This document shows, piece by piece, positions 27,070 through 36,661 of a DNA stretch of 61,593 nt. This DNA comes from Pseudomonas indica NBRC 103045. GTDB lineage: Bacteria; Pseudomonadota; Gammaproteobacteria; Pseudomonadales; Pseudomonadaceae. Where the stretch lies: NCBI RefSeq assembly GCF_002091635.1, contig NZ_BDAC01000030.1, positions 1 through 61,593 of the forward strand. Direction: 5' to 3'. A program made the translations under genes and the position numbers. Every line of letters starts with the position of its first letter. The first letter of the stretch is position 1. Below the pieces are notes generated by a model. The model worked only from the letters and a program-made list of their open reading frames with translations, was not told the DNA's origin and did no database searches.

Positions 27070-27377
27070 GCTGGGCTCCGCTGTCTGGATCGGGCGATTA
27101 TAGAGACAGCCGGCGCCGGTATGCAGCGAATGAGTGGTTCGGAGCGGGCGAATTCAGCGGCTCGTTGGTCGTTTGGCTGTAGCCGCTCGTAAGGTTGTGC
27201 GTTACATCTGTGATGGAGATCATGTCTGTGACAAAAGTCGGCTTGGTGGAGGTAGGTGCATTCCTATATTGTTCCTACCAATCCTTATTTGACGCCATAA
27301 GCTTGACGTTACGGATGACGCCCATGTTCGTTGTGCAGAACGGCCCCTCGTGATGAGCCGTCTGTGGGAGACTCGTA
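27070..27377. other. Divergent intergenic region nadC / DUF1631
   Basis: 308 bp without a gene, holding the promoters of both neighbours. An inverted repeat AGGTAGG (27250-27256) and CCTACC (27274-27279) flanks an AT-rich core and could be an operator; I cannot assign a regulator. Confidence 0.4.
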
Positions 27378-29699
27378 ATGCAGACCGATGCGAATGTGGT
27401 CCACCTGAACAAGGTGACCTCTGAGCAATCGCCAACTTCGCCGGTAGGAAGGCTGCCCGTGGCGCTTATTCAGGTGCGCGATAAGGCTGCTCAGCAGCTC
27501 AAGGAGGCGTTGCAGGCGTTGTTCGATAACGCCGATGACACCTTGTTCGAAATGGCCGATCGTGCCACCAGCAACGCCGAGCAGAATTCCTTCTTCGAGG
27601 CCATGCGTGACTTGCGTCTGAAGCGCAAGAGCATCGAGCGTGGCTTCCTGCAGAAGATCTTCGAGTCTTTCAGCGCCCTCACTCAGTACGAAATCGGTAA
27701 GCCGCCGCAGTTGGATGCGGTGGTTTCCTTCGACAGCCTGTCGCTGGTCCAGAACGACGAACTGGAAGAAACCGTGGCCATCGATGCCATGGTTGGCAAG
27801 GTGATGAGCCGCGACGCCACGGCGCTGGGCCACCTGACGACGCGCCTGAATACCCTGGTCAGCAAGAAGATCGAGGACAAGACCAACCCGCTGAGCCCGC
27901 GTGTGCTCTGTGAAGCTTTCCTGAGTGCATGCAGCAGCCTCGGCGTGGAAATCAAGGTCAAGCTGATCATCCTCAAGCTCTTCGAGAAGTACGTTCTCAG
28001 TGATCTCGACCATCTTTATGCCGAAACCAACCAGATGCTGGTGGCGGCTGGCGTGCTGCCCGAGCTGAAGACCGCTCCGGTGCGCCGCAATCCGACCCGT
28101 TCTCCGGCCTCCTCCTCTTCCGGCGGCCATGCGCACGAGGGGGCTTCGGCGCTGGGCGGGGGATACGTCGACGAGGGGGTGCAGGAGGTATTCGGCGTTC
28201 TGCAGGAGCTTCTGGCAGAGGTCCGTGGGAGTGCATTGCCGCGTCGTGAAGTACCTGCCGATGCAATGCCGATCACTACCCGCGACCTGACCCGCCTGCT
28301 GTCCCATATGCAGCAGCATTTGCCTGTCCAGACGGCCGCCGATTTCGACCTGCGTACACAGCTCGAGTCGCTGCTCACCCGCGCCAGCGCCAAGAGCGGC
28401 AAGACCCGCGTGGTCGGCGAAGTGGACGAGGATGTGATCAACCTCGTTTCCATGCTGTTCGAGTTCATCCTGGACGACCGCACGCTGCCTGACTCGCTGA
28501 AGGCCTTGATCGGCCGGCTGCAGATTCCGATGTTGAAGGTTGCGGTACTGGACAAGACCTTCTTCAGCCGCGGCAGCCATCCGGCCCGTCGCCTGCTCAA
28601 CGAGATTGCAGCCGCAGCCATGGGCTGGAGCGAGCAGGACGATGCGCAGCGCGACAGCCTGTACCAGCGCATCGAGCAGGTGGTCCAGCGTCTGCTTAAC
28701 GATTTCGTCGACGATCCGGCGATCTTCACCGATCTGTTGGCGGACTTCCTGGCCTTCACCGGTGACGAACGCCGTCGCAGCGAGTTGCTCGAGCAGCGTA
28801 CCCGTGATGCGGAAGAGGGGCGGGCCAAGGCTGAGCTGGCCCGCCAACAGGTCGAGCAGGCACTGAACGAGCGTCTGCTTGGCAAGACCTTGCCGGAAGT
28901 GGTGGTGCGCCTGCTGCAGGAAGCCTGGAGCAAGGTCCTGCTGCTGACCTGTCTCAAACACGGCACTGAGTCGGAAGAGTGGCAGGCCGCGCTGGCCACG
29001 ATGGACGATCTGATCTGGAGCGTGGAGCCGCACGAAGAGGCCGAGGCGCGTTTGCGCCTGTTGGAGCTGGTGCCGGGCTTGCTGAAGTCCCTGCGCGAAG
29101 GCTTGACCAGTGCGGCCTTCGATCCGTTCTCGACCGGCGAATTCTTCAGCCAGTTGGAAGCCCTGCATGTCCAGGCCTTCCAGCGCTTCAAGCGGCCCGT
29201 GCCGGAGGTGGCAGAGGTCGAAGTGCCTGTGACTGACGGCGCACAGAGCGATCCGCAGGCATTGGCCGATGGCGGCGATCAGGCGGCCTTGGCGTTGCCG
29301 GCTGCGGTTGTTCCTGTTGCCGAACAACCGAGCATGGTCGAGGTCATCGAGGAAATCGTCTTGTCGGCTCCAGGTGAAAGCCGCGAGCAGGAGCCCGAGG
29401 TTCACCTACCGGACGATGATGAGGCCTTGGCGCATGTCGACAGTCTGCGTGTCGGCAGCTGGGTGGAGATTCAGGAAGATGACGACCATAAGCTGCGTTG
29501 CAAACTGGCTGCGATCATCAAACCGACCGGCAAGTACATTTTCGTCAACCGCACCGGTATGAAGGTGCTGGAAAAGACCCGTATGGGGCTGGCCGTCGAG
29601 TTCCGTCGCGGCGCTATCCGGTTGCTGGACGATGCACTGCTTTTCGATCGCGCACTGGAATCCGTGATCGGCAATCTGCGTCGCTTGAAAGGCGCCTGA
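27378..29699 (+). CDS. DUF1631 family protein (paralogue 2)
   Basis: A 773-residue soluble protein of the same family as the product of 6022-8292, with shared blocks L-F-E-F-I-L-D-D, S-H-P-A-R-R-L-L-N-E and D-L-D-H-L-Y-A ahead of L-P-E-L-K. A Pro/Ser/Gly-rich linker around residue 235-255 separates the N-terminal helical part from the centre, and a second acidic linker precedes a C-terminal small beta domain. GGAG lies 9 nt before the start at 27378. The position between nadC and ampD matches a conserved hypothetical of P. aeruginosa. Function unknown. Confidence 0.85.
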   Translation: MQTDANVVHLNKVTSEQSPTSPVGRLPVALIQVRDKAAQQLKEALQALFDNADDTLFEMADRATSNAEQNSFFEAMRDLRLKRKSIERGFLQKIFESFSALTQYEIGKPPQLDAVVSFDSLSLVQNDELEETVAIDAMVGKVMSRDATALGHLTTRLNTLVSKKIEDKTNPLSPRVLCEAFLSACSSLGVEIKVKLIILKLFEKYVLSDLDHLYAETNQMLVAAGVLPELKTAPVRRNPTRSPASSSSGGHAHEGASALGGGYVDEGVQEVFGVLQELLAEVRGSALPRREVPADAMPITTRDLTRLLSHMQQHLPVQTAADFDLRTQLESLLTRASAKSGKTRVVGEVDEDVINLVSMLFEFILDDRTLPDSLKALIGRLQIPMLKVAVLDKTFFSRGSHPARRLLNEIAAAAMGWSEQDDAQRDSLYQRIEQVVQRLLNDFVDDPAIFTDLLADFLAFTGDERRRSELLEQRTRDAEEGRAKAELARQQVEQALNERLLGKTLPEVVVRLLQEAWSKVLLLTCLKHGTESEEWQAALATMDDLIWSVEPHEEAEARLRLLELVPGLLKSLREGLTSAAFDPFSTGEFFSQLEALHVQAFQRFKRPVPEVAEVEVPVTDGAQSDPQALADGGDQAALALPAAVVPVAEQPSMVEVIEEIVLSAPGESREQEPEVHLPDDDEALAHVDSLRVGSWVEIQEDDDHKLRCKLAAIIKPTGKYIFVNRTGMKVLEKTRMGLAVEFRRGAIRLLDDALLFDRALESVIGNLRRLKGA

Positions 29700-29715
29700 T
29701 CCATCCTGCTACTAC

Positions 29716-29741
29716 ACAACGCCCGGTTTTCCGGGCGTTGT
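29716..29741 (+). terminator. Rho-independent terminator after DUF1631 gene
   Basis: An 11-bp stem ACAACGCCCGG / CCGGGCGTTGT with a TTTT loop. The T tract after it is short (CGTTTA), so termination may be incomplete. Confidence 0.65.
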
Positions 29742-29960
29742 CGTTTATGCGGTGCCTTCTTTGTCGTCGATTTGGGCAAATTGGCTTCGGTGTCGATCAC
29801 CTTCCTCAAGTGAGTGGGCGTTTGCCGAAATCGGTTCCCGAATCAACAAAAAAATTCTGCGGGAGCGGATGGTCAGCCCAGGCGGTGCTTTTTCGAAGTA
29901 GCCAAGGTGTCGACTATCGGAGGGCAGCCCTCTAGAGTGGAGGCAGCTCAAGGAGTGCTT

Positions 29961-30524
29961 ATGCAGCTGGATCCCGACAGCGGCTGGTGCCAAGGCATCC
30001 GCCACTGCCCGTCACCCAATTTCAACGCCCGTCCGGCCGGGGAAATCTCCTTGCTGGTCATCCATAACATCAGCCTGCCGCCGGGCCAGTTCGGTACCGG
30101 CAAGGTGGTCGAGTTCTTTCAGAACCGCCTGCCGGTCGATGAGCATCCTTTCTTCGCCGAGATTGCAGCGCTGCAAGTCTCCGCGCATTTTCTGATCGAG
30201 CGTGACGGAGCCGTCACCCAGTTTGTCTCCTGTCTGGATCGTGCCTGGCATGCCGGGGTGTCACGGTTCGAGGAGCGGGAAAGCTGCAACGATTTTTCCA
30301 TCGGTATCGAGCTGGAAGGCACGGACCTCATGCCTTTCACCGATGAACAATACAAGGCGCTGATCGGCTTGAGCCGGGAGTTGCTCAAAAACTATCCGGC
30401 CATCACGTTGGCGCGCATCTGCGGGCACAGCGATATCGCTCCGGGCCGCAAGACCGACCCGGGGCCTGCCTTCGATTGGGCGAGGCTGCGGACGGCCCTG
30501 AAAGAACAAGGAGAGAAACAATGA
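29961..30524 (+). CDS. ampD: 1,6-anhydro-N-acetylmuramyl-L-alanine amidase AmpD
   Basis: AmpD is the cytoplasmic zinc amidase of cell-wall recycling; its loss raises anhydro-muropeptides and induces AmpC beta-lactamase through AmpR. The 187-residue protein has zinc ligands His35, His156 and Asp166, in the expected motifs V-I-H-N-I-S and H-S-D-I-A-P-G-R-K-T-D-P-G. AGGAG precedes the ATG at 29961; the longer frame upstream lacks family similarity. It overlaps ampE by 4 bases. Confidence 0.96.
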   Translation: MQLDPDSGWCQGIRHCPSPNFNARPAGEISLLVIHNISLPPGQFGTGKVVEFFQNRLPVDEHPFFAEIAALQVSAHFLIERDGAVTQFVSCLDRAWHAGVSRFEERESCNDFSIGIELEGTDLMPFTDEQYKALIGLSRELLKNYPAITLARICGHSDIAPGRKTDPGPAFDWARLRTALKEQGEKQ

Positions 30525-31357
30525 GCTTTCTGGTACTGCTGCTGGTGGTGTGGGTCGAGAAGTTCTCGTCCTGGCGCTGGCGTATTCAGCAGGACGGTCC
30601 CTGGTTGCGCCAGTTGGCGAAGGTAGAGGCAAGCCCGCGGCTGAAGACGGCACCCTGGCTGGCCCTGGGGCTGCTGGTGTTGCTGCCGGTACTGGTGTTG
30701 GGGCTCGTGCTATGGATGCTGGAGCCGGTGGCCTATGGTTGGCTGGCACTACCGGTTCACCTGCTGGTGGTGATCTACAGCCTGGGGCGCGGCGATGTCC
30801 TGGCGGCGCTCGGGCCCTTCCGCGATGCCTGGCGGCGTGGTGACAGCCAGGCGGCGTACCACGTGGCCGAGCGCGATCTGGCGCTGGATGCCAGTGAGGG
30901 TGGAGCCTTGCTGCTGCGGGTGCAGGGATATCTGCTGTGGCAGGCCTACCAGAGTTTCTTTGCCGTGATTTTCTGGTACGCGCTGCTCGGTCCGATGGCG
31001 GCGCTGGCCTATCGCTTGTTGGCACTGACGGCCGAGCATAGCCAGGAGCCCGCTCTACGCGAGCGGGCGGTGCAGTTGCGTCATGGCTTCGATTGGGTGC
31101 CGGTAAGGCTGCTCGCCGCCAGTTTCGCCCTGGTGGGCAATTTCGTCGCGGTCAGCCGGGCCTTGCTGCATGAACTGCTGAGCTGGGACGTTTCCGCTGC
31201 CCGGCTGGTGATCGATGCCGGGAGGGCGGCGAGCGAAAGCCCCGAGCCGGTGCTGGGTGAGGCGGGAGTCGCCAGCCTGGACGCGCTCTGGCAATTGCTG
31301 GTGCGCGCTGCGGTGCTCTGGTATGCGGCTTTCGCGGTCTGGACGCTGCTGCTCTGA
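30521..31357 (+). CDS. ampE: Inner-membrane protein AmpE
   Basis: AmpE is a membrane protein of the CobD/CbiB-like fold encoded with ampD; its role in beta-lactamase signalling is minor or unclear. The 278-residue product has about four to five transmembrane helices, the family start M-S-F-L-V-L-L-L, and A-x-R-D-L-A-L-D in the cytoplasmic part. The ATG overlaps the ampD stop (ATGA). Confidence 0.92.
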   Translation: MSFLVLLLVVWVEKFSSWRWRIQQDGPWLRQLAKVEASPRLKTAPWLALGLLVLLPVLVLGLVLWMLEPVAYGWLALPVHLLVVIYSLGRGDVLAALGPFRDAWRRGDSQAAYHVAERDLALDASEGGALLLRVQGYLLWQAYQSFFAVIFWYALLGPMAALAYRLLALTAEHSQEPALRERAVQLRHGFDWVPVRLLAASFALVGNFVAVSRALLHELLSWDVSAARLVIDAGRAASESPEPVLGEAGVASLDALWQLLVRAAVLWYAAFAVWTLLL

Positions 31358-31373
31358 TACCGATCGCGCAGAC

Positions 31374-32264
31374 TCAGCGCCATAGCCAGGCGGCGCCGCG
31401 CACACCGCTGGAATCGCCATGCCGGGCAGGTACCAGGCGTGTGTTGACCCGGTCGGAAAAAACATAGCGCGGCAATAGCAAGGGCACCTGTCGGTACAGC
31501 GCGGCGATGTTGGAAAGACCGCCGCCGAGCACGATGACCTCCGGGTCGATCAGGTTGATCACCGAGGCTAGCCCTCGCGCCAGTTGGTCGCAGTAGCGTT
31601 CCAGCGCTGCGCTGGCTACCTTGTCCCCGGCACCTGCCGCTTGGGCGATGGCACTGGCATCCATACCCAACCCGTTGCGTCCGGCCCACCCCGGGCCGGA
31701 CAAAAAGGTCTCGATGCAATCCTCCTTGCCGCAATAGCAGCGCTGTGCCGGACCGTCCGATACTTGGCGCCAGGGCAGCGAATTGTGTCCCCACTCGCCG
31801 GCGATGGCGTTCGGGCCGGACAGCAGCCGCCCGTGAATCAAGATCCCGCCGCCCACGCCTGTGCCGAGAATTACGCCGAAGACGCTGGAGGCGCCTGCAC
31901 CCGCGCCGTCGGTGGCTTCCGACAGGGCGAAGCAGTCCGCGTCGTTGGCCAGGCGGACGGGGCGATCCAGCCGTCGCTCCAGATCGCCCTGCAGGTCGCG
32001 GCCGATCAGGCAGGTGGAATTGGCGTTCTTGATCAGGCCGTGGTCGGGCGAACGGGTGCCGGGAATACCGACGCCGAGGCTGCCTCGTTCGCCGAGTTGC
32101 GCTTCGGCGGCTTCGACCAGATGCGCCAGGGTATCCAGGGTTGCGTCGTAGTCGCCCTGCGGGGTGGGCAGGCGTTGCCGGAGAAGCTCTCGTTCCCCGT
32201 GCAAAGCAAGGAGTTCGATCTTGGTGCCGCCCAGGTCGATACCCAGATGCAGTGTGTCGCTCAT
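31374..32264 (-). CDS. ROK-family sugar kinase, probable fructokinase
   Basis: The 296-residue ROK protein has the ATP-binding start G-I-D-L-G-G-T-K-I-E (residues 8-17), the catalytic Asp in A-N-D-A-D-C-F-A, and the zinc motif C-Y-C-G-K-E-D-C with a preceding His. This pattern fits Mak/fructokinase-type or N-acetylglucosamine kinases; a fructokinase is favoured because E-W-G-H-N-S-L-P and I-E-T-F-L-S-G-P match that group. It ends convergently with ampE 17 bp away. The true hexose substrate is not fixed by sequence alone. Confidence 0.8.
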   Translation of the reverse strand: MSDTLHLGIDLGGTKIELLALHGERELLRQRLPTPQGDYDATLDTLAHLVEAAEAQLGERGSLGVGIPGTRSPDHGLIKNANSTCLIGRDLQGDLERRLDRPVRLANDADCFALSEATDGAGAGASSVFGVILGTGVGGGILIHGRLLSGPNAIAGEWGHNSLPWRQVSDGPAQRCYCGKEDCIETFLSGPGWAGRNGLGMDASAIAQAAGAGDKVASAALERYCDQLARGLASVINLIDPEVIVLGGGLSNIAALYRQVPLLLPRYVFSDRVNTRLVPARHGDSSGVRGAAWLWR

Positions 32265-32474
32265 GCTTAACCTTAAGTTACAGAGGGGCGTGCCGAAATG
32301 AGGTATATATGTGGCACGTGGCCATAAAATGCGACTTGCGTCACGTTTATCCGTCCGTATCGACGAGTCTTTCTCGGGGCTGTGGATCGGATGGAAAGGG
32401 ACGCGGGGACTGCCCTCTGAAAATCCTTCACGCGCCCTTATCCGGATAATAAAAACGGGAACAGGAGACGTCTT

Positions 32475-34505
32475 GTGAAGACCGCGTTGTATCCTGCCAT
32501 CGCACTGATGAACCGACTGAGCTTCGGCATGAAGTTCAGCCTGATCAGCGTATTGTTCTTCCTGCCGATGTCGATCACCAATTTCTATCTGGTGCGCGAC
32601 TCCTACCGCGATTTCGTCGCCACCCGTGCGGAGCTGGAAAGCCTCGATCTGCTCAGGGCCAGCCTCGAACTCCGGCGTAACCTGGAAACCCTCAACGACC
32701 TGGCGCTGATCAACTCCGTCATCGGCCAGTCCGGCCAGGCCGCGGACGTGGAAGCACGGGTGAACCGCCTGGAGAACGATCTGACCCAGGCGTTGCAGAA
32801 TCTATCCCCGGTGGTCAGCGATGCCGAGCAGGTAGCGGAATTCAACGCCAAGCGCGACGAGTTGCTGGCCGCGCTGAAAGGTGCCCAGGCGGAAACCTCG
32901 TTGCAGAGCAAGGCCGCTTTGGTGGAGAAGTTGCTCGGCAATGCCCAGGTGTTCATCAAGTTCATCGCCAGCCAGGCTGGCCTCAGCCAGGACGCGCAGC
33001 GCGACGTGAGGCAACTGGCGGAGCTGGTGACCACCGTCACGCCTGAAGTGACAGCCGCACTGGCCACCGGACGCGCCATCGGCGCCTATTCCCTCGGCCA
33101 GGGTTTCCTCAATTCCGCCGCCAGCACCAAGCTCGACGAACTCTTGCTGGAGCTGGAGAAACTGCACGCCGAGTACGGCTTGAAGCTGACCGACGTGCTG
33201 GACGACAGTCCCGCCGCGCGCACGGCACTCGACGGCCTGGCCAGCGCCAGCCGGGAAACGCTGAAGGAGGGCGGGTTGCTCTTCGAAGACAAGGTGATCG
33301 TCGCCGATACCCTGGACATGCCCTGGCCGCAGTTCTACGAGCAGGTCACCGGTTTGATCGACAAGACCTACCAGCTCAACGATGCTGCCCTGGTGTTCCT
33401 CGACCATGAGCTGGAACAGCGCCTGGGGCAGAACCGGGTGCAGATGATCCTGCTGGTGACGGCGCTGGTGCTGGTGTTCCTATTGATCGGCTATCTCTAC
33501 GGCGGCTTCTACGTATCGACCCGCAGCACCCTGAAGAACCTCGGCCAGGTACTGGACAAGGTCGCCGCCGGCGACATGACGGTCAGCTTCCAGGCCCGCA
33601 GCCGGGATGAGCTGGGCGAGCTGGGCCAGGTGTTCAACGGGACCGTGGCGAAGATTCACGACCTGATCGAGCGGGTCGGCCAGACCGTGGCCGAAGTGGA
33701 GCGTCAGGCCGACCGGGTGGAAGTGGTGTCCGGTGAAAGCAATCAGGCGGTGTCCGGCCAGCTCGGCCAGATCGAGCAGGTGGCCACGGCGATGAACCAG
33801 ATGTCCGCCACCGCGCAGGAAGTGGCGCGAAGTGCCGCTGCGGCAGTGGGCAGCGCCCAGAGCGTCAATCAGGAGACCGTCAGCGGCCGCGCCCTGGTGG
33901 AGTCCCAGGTCGGCAGTATCCAGCGGCTGGCGGGCGAGATCGATCAGTCGGTGCTGGTGATCAACCAACTGGCCAGCGACAGCAGTGCCATCAGCCAGGT
34001 ACTGGACGTGATCAAGGGCATCGCCGAGCAGACCAACCTGCTGGCGCTGAACGCTGCCATCGAGGCGGCGCGGGCGGGCGAGCAGGGGCGCGGTTTCGCC
34101 GTTGTGGCCGACGAGGTGCGCAACCTGGCCAAGCGGACCCAGCAGTCCACCGAAGAAATCGAGCAGATGATCTCCCGGCTGCAAGGTGGCGTCGGCGCGG
34201 CGGTGAAGACCATGAACACCAGTCACCAGATGGCCGAGGGCACGGTGAGCCAGTCGAGCCAGGTGCAGCAGGCGCTGGAGAACATCCTCGGTGCAGTGGG
34301 CATGATCGTCGACCAGAACCAGCAGATCGCCGCCGCCGCCGAACAGCAGACGGCGGTGGCCCACGATATCGACCAGAACATCGTCGAGATCAGCCGCGCC
34401 GGCGAGCGCACCGCCGAAGGCGCCAGCCAGACCGAACAGGCCAGTCGCCAGATGAGCGAGCTGGTGGCGCAGTTGAAGCAGTTGATCGGCGCGTTCCGCG
34501 TTTAA
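32475..34505 (+). CDS. Methyl-accepting chemotaxis protein
   Basis: A 676-residue chemoreceptor. It has a transmembrane helix at about 21-40, a large helical periplasmic sensor (about 41-320), a second helix at about 323-346, a HAMP domain (about 347-400) and the cytoplasmic signalling hairpin with the invariant tip [19 protein letters not shown]. The start is GTG at 32475 with AGGAGA upstream. The sensor is long and probably a double helical bundle; its ligand is unknown. Gene order matches the chemoreceptor beside speC and ampE in P. aeruginosa. Confidence 0.92.
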   Translation: MKTALYPAIALMNRLSFGMKFSLISVLFFLPMSITNFYLVRDSYRDFVATRAELESLDLLRASLELRRNLETLNDLALINSVIGQSGQAADVEARVNRLENDLTQALQNLSPVVSDAEQVAEFNAKRDELLAALKGAQAETSLQSKAALVEKLLGNAQVFIKFIASQAGLSQDAQRDVRQLAELVTTVTPEVTAALATGRAIGAYSLGQGFLNSAASTKLDELLLELEKLHAEYGLKLTDVLDDSPAARTALDGLASASRETLKEGGLLFEDKVIVADTLDMPWPQFYEQVTGLIDKTYQLNDAALVFLDHELEQRLGQNRVQMILLVTALVLVFLLIGYLYGGFYVSTRSTLKNLGQVLDKVAAGDMTVSFQARSRDELGELGQVFNGTVAKIHDLIERVGQTVAEVERQADRVEVVSGESNQAVSGQLGQIEQVATAMNQMSATAQEVARSAAAAVGSAQSVNQETVSGRALVESQVGSIQRLAGEIDQSVLVINQLASDSSAISQVLDVIKGIAEQTNLLALNAAIEAARAGEQGRGFAVVADEVRNLAKRTQQSTEEIEQMISRLQGGVGAAVKTMNTSHQMAEGTVSQSSQVQQALENILGAVGMIVDQNQQIAAAAEQQTAVAHDIDQNIVEISRAGERTAEGASQTEQASRQMSELVAQLKQLIGAFRV

Positions 34506-34509
34506 ATTC

Positions 34510-34572
34510 TTGTGGGAGCGAATTCATTCGCGATAGAGGCATGACCTAATTCGCGATGATCCGCTCACACAA
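34510..34572. repeat. REP doublet (REPIN-like)
   Basis: TTGTGGGAGCGAATTCATTC begins one arm and the complementary orientation (TCGCGATGATCCGCTCACAC) closes the element, giving an inverted pair of Pseudomonas-type REP sequences. It sits between two converging genes (chemoreceptor and tatD). Confidence 0.75.
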
Positions 34573-34629
34573 GTCATCGGCTCTTCTTAGAAACCTGCGT
34601 GCTGGCGAGCGAATGGGTATCGCGTGGGC

Positions 34630-35409
34630 TCAGTCCCAGCCAAACACAGCCTTGGCGTTGGCGGTGCTGGCGGCGGCCAGTTCGTCCGGGGCGATGCCCT
34701 TGAGTTCGGCCAGCGCAGTGCAGATGTCTGGCAGGTGCTCCGGGCTGTTGCGTCCTTCCGGATGCATCGATGGCGCCATGTCCGGCGAGTCGGTTTCCAG
34801 CACGATGGCGTCCAGCGGCAGATCGACGATGGTCCGGCGCAGGCGCTTGGCCTGTGGCCAGGTCGGCGCGCCGCCCAGGCCCAGCTTGAAGCCGAGCTTG
34901 AGATATTCCCTGGCTTCCTCAGCGCTGCCGGCGAAGGCGTGGACGATCCCGGCGCGTTCCAGCTTGAAGCGCTTCAGTGCGGCAATGGTCGGGGCATGGG
35001 CCCGGCGCACGTGTAGGAGCACCGGCAGTCCGAAATCGGCGGCCAAGGCCAGTTGCGCCTCGAACAACGGCTGTTGGCGCTCGCGGTCCAGCTCTTCCAG
35101 GTAGTAATCCAGGCCGAACTCGCCCACGGCACACAGCTTCGGATGCCCGGCACAGCGAGTCAGCCAGTCGCGCAGGGCGTCCAGGTCCTCGGGGCGATGC
35201 CGGTCCAGATAGACCGGGTGCAGGCCGAACGCGGCATAAACGCCGCGCTCTTGCTGGGCCAGGTCCCATAGGCGCTGCCAGTTGTCCCGGTACACCCCCA
35301 ATACCACCTGCCGTTCGACGCCCAGCGCCTGGCAATGCCTCAGCACTTCGCTGCGGTCGTCGTCGAAATCGGGGAAGTCCAGATGGGTATGGGTGTCGAT
35401 CAATCGCAT
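34630..35409 (-). CDS. TatD-family metal-dependent hydrolase
   Basis: The 259-residue protein shows the TatD DNase layout: D-T-H-T-H-L-D at residues 5-11, a Glu metal ligand in G-E-F-G-L-D-Y, His in L-L-H-V-R-R-A-H, His in I-V-H-A-F-A-G and the final Asp in L-E-T-D-S-P. ATG at 35409 is the natural start; the frame continues upstream only as an antisense shadow of fruR. It lies 8 bp after fruR on the same strand, a pairing seen in Pseudomonas. Confidence 0.92.
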   Translation of the reverse strand: MRLIDTHTHLDFPDFDDDRSEVLRHCQALGVERQVVLGVYRDNWQRLWDLAQQERGVYAAFGLHPVYLDRHRPEDLDALRDWLTRCAGHPKLCAVGEFGLDYYLEELDRERQQPLFEAQLALAADFGLPVLLHVRRAHAPTIAALKRFKLERAGIVHAFAGSAEEAREYLKLGFKLGLGGAPTWPQAKRLRRTIVDLPLDAIVLETDSPDMAPSMHPEGRNSPEHLPDICTALAELKGIAPDELAAASTANAKAVFGWD

Positions 35410-35417
35410 CTCGATAC

Positions 35418-36410
35418 TCAGGGGCGCCGCTGTTTGAACGTCCGGCTGACCGCTTGCACGCCGGCCCGGTAGTCGTCCTTCTCGATGGCGCGCAGGGCCA
35501 GGTCCAGGGCCTGGGCGGCGATCAGTTCGTGCTGCTGCGACATGGAGTTGACCCGCAGCGGCACGAAGTCGAGCAACTGGGTATCGCCAAAGGTCCCCAG
35601 CCGCAGGTGTTCCGGCCATTCGCCACGGGCTTGCAGCACATCGAAGACGCCTTCCAGCAGCACGTAGGCGGTGGTGATCAGCGCATCCGGCAGGAAGCCC
35701 AGGCGGTCGAGCAGGGCGTTCATCGATTGGCGTCCGCAGGCCCGGCTGAACGCTTCCCCTTGTTCGAGCAGTACCTCGCCGGAAAAGTTGCCCAGCGCCT
35801 GGCGGAAGCCGGCGGCACGCTCTTGACTGATGATCAGGTCCGGGCGGGCGCCGATCAGGGCGATGTGTCGCGGCGGTTCCGCTGCCAGCAGGCTGGCGGT
35901 GAGCTGGGCGCTGGCCTGGCGGTCGTCGCTGATCACCGAGCAGAAGCGCGCAGGGTCGAGCACCCGGTCGACCGCCACCACCGGCAGGCCGTCGGCCAGC
36001 AGGCGGGCATAGCTGTCGTCCTCTTCCGGCAGGCAACTGGCGACGATCAGCGCGTCGCAGCGGCGCATGCGGAACAGTTGCAGCAATTGCCGTTCGCTGT
36101 CCGGCTCGTCGTCGGAGCTGGCGATCAGGAGTTGATAACCACGGGCGCGGGCGCCCTGTTCGAGCAGTTTGGCCAGCCGCGCATAGCTGGGGTTTTCCAG
36201 GTCGGGGAGGATGAAGCCGAGGCTGCGGGTCTGGCCGCTGCGCAGGCCGGCGGCCTGGGGGTCCGGCTGGTAGCCGTGCTGTTCGACCACGGCGCGCACC
36301 CGCTCCACGGTGGCCGGGCTGATACGCCGCTGGGCGGCCTTGCCGTTGATCACGTAGCTGGCCGTGGTGACGGAAACGCCGGCCAGACGGGCGATGTCGC
36401 TGAGTTTCAA
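35418..36410 (-). CDS. fruR: Fructose operon repressor FruR (Cra), LacI family
   Basis: The 330-residue regulator begins with the LacI helix-turn-helix M-K-L-S-D-I-A-R-L-A-G-V-S-V-T-T-A-S-Y-V and the hinge helix V-E-R-V-R-A-V-V-E, followed by a periplasmic-binding-like effector domain. FruR of Pseudomonas represses fruBKA and is released by fructose-1-phosphate. It is divergent from fruB across a 251-bp region with a FruR-type operator and is coupled to tatD. Confidence 0.93.
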   Translation of the reverse strand: MKLSDIARLAGVSVTTASYVINGKAAQRRISPATVERVRAVVEQHGYQPDPQAAGLRSGQTRSLGFILPDLENPSYARLAKLLEQGARARGYQLLIASSDDEPDSERQLLQLFRMRRCDALIVASCLPEEDDSYARLLADGLPVVAVDRVLDPARFCSVISDDRQASAQLTASLLAAEPPRHIALIGARPDLIISQERAAGFRQALGNFSGEVLLEQGEAFSRACGRQSMNALLDRLGFLPDALITTAYVLLEGVFDVLQARGEWPEHLRLGTFGDTQLLDFVPLRVNSMSQQHELIAAQALDLALRAIEKDDYRAGVQAVSRTFKQRRP

Positions 36411-36498
36411 GCTGGATTTTCCTGGTTCGACTGACTGTCGGGCGACGGTCGGGCTTCAAGGATCGAACATTATGGGTTAACGTGCCACTCATTGTTGG

Positions 36499-36510
36499 TG
36501 AAACGATTCA
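36499..36510 (+). promoter_or_regulatory. FruR/Cra operator
   Basis: TGAAACGATTCA, a near-perfect palindrome, matches the Cra/FruR core TGAAACGTTTCA at 10 of 12 positions. It lies in the fruR-fruB intergenic region, about 150 bp before fruB and 90 bp before fruR. Confidence 0.75.
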
Positions 36511-36661
36511 GCAAGTCGTTTGTCTGACCTCTCTGCCCGGTGGTGGTTCACCACCCCCGACTTGCTGAAGAGGGCCTCGCCCGCACCAGCGACAACGCGT
36601 CGATAACAATACCCGGCTGCCAGCCGGGATGAGCGGCCGACGGCGCCGCGGAGGAAAGAGC

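Noticed and set aside
27309..29405. 698-codon minus-strand frame over the second DUF1631 gene
   Set aside because: Shadow frame; the plus-strand protein shares family blocks with its paralogue.
32438..32449. Palindrome TTATCCGGATAA before the chemoreceptor, considered as a sigma-28 -10
   Set aside because: No TAAA-type -35 at the required distance, so a flagellar promoter could not be supported.
34556..35104. 182-codon plus-strand frame opposite tatD
   Set aside because: Antisense to tatD, starts inside a REP element, Ser/Arg-rich shadow.
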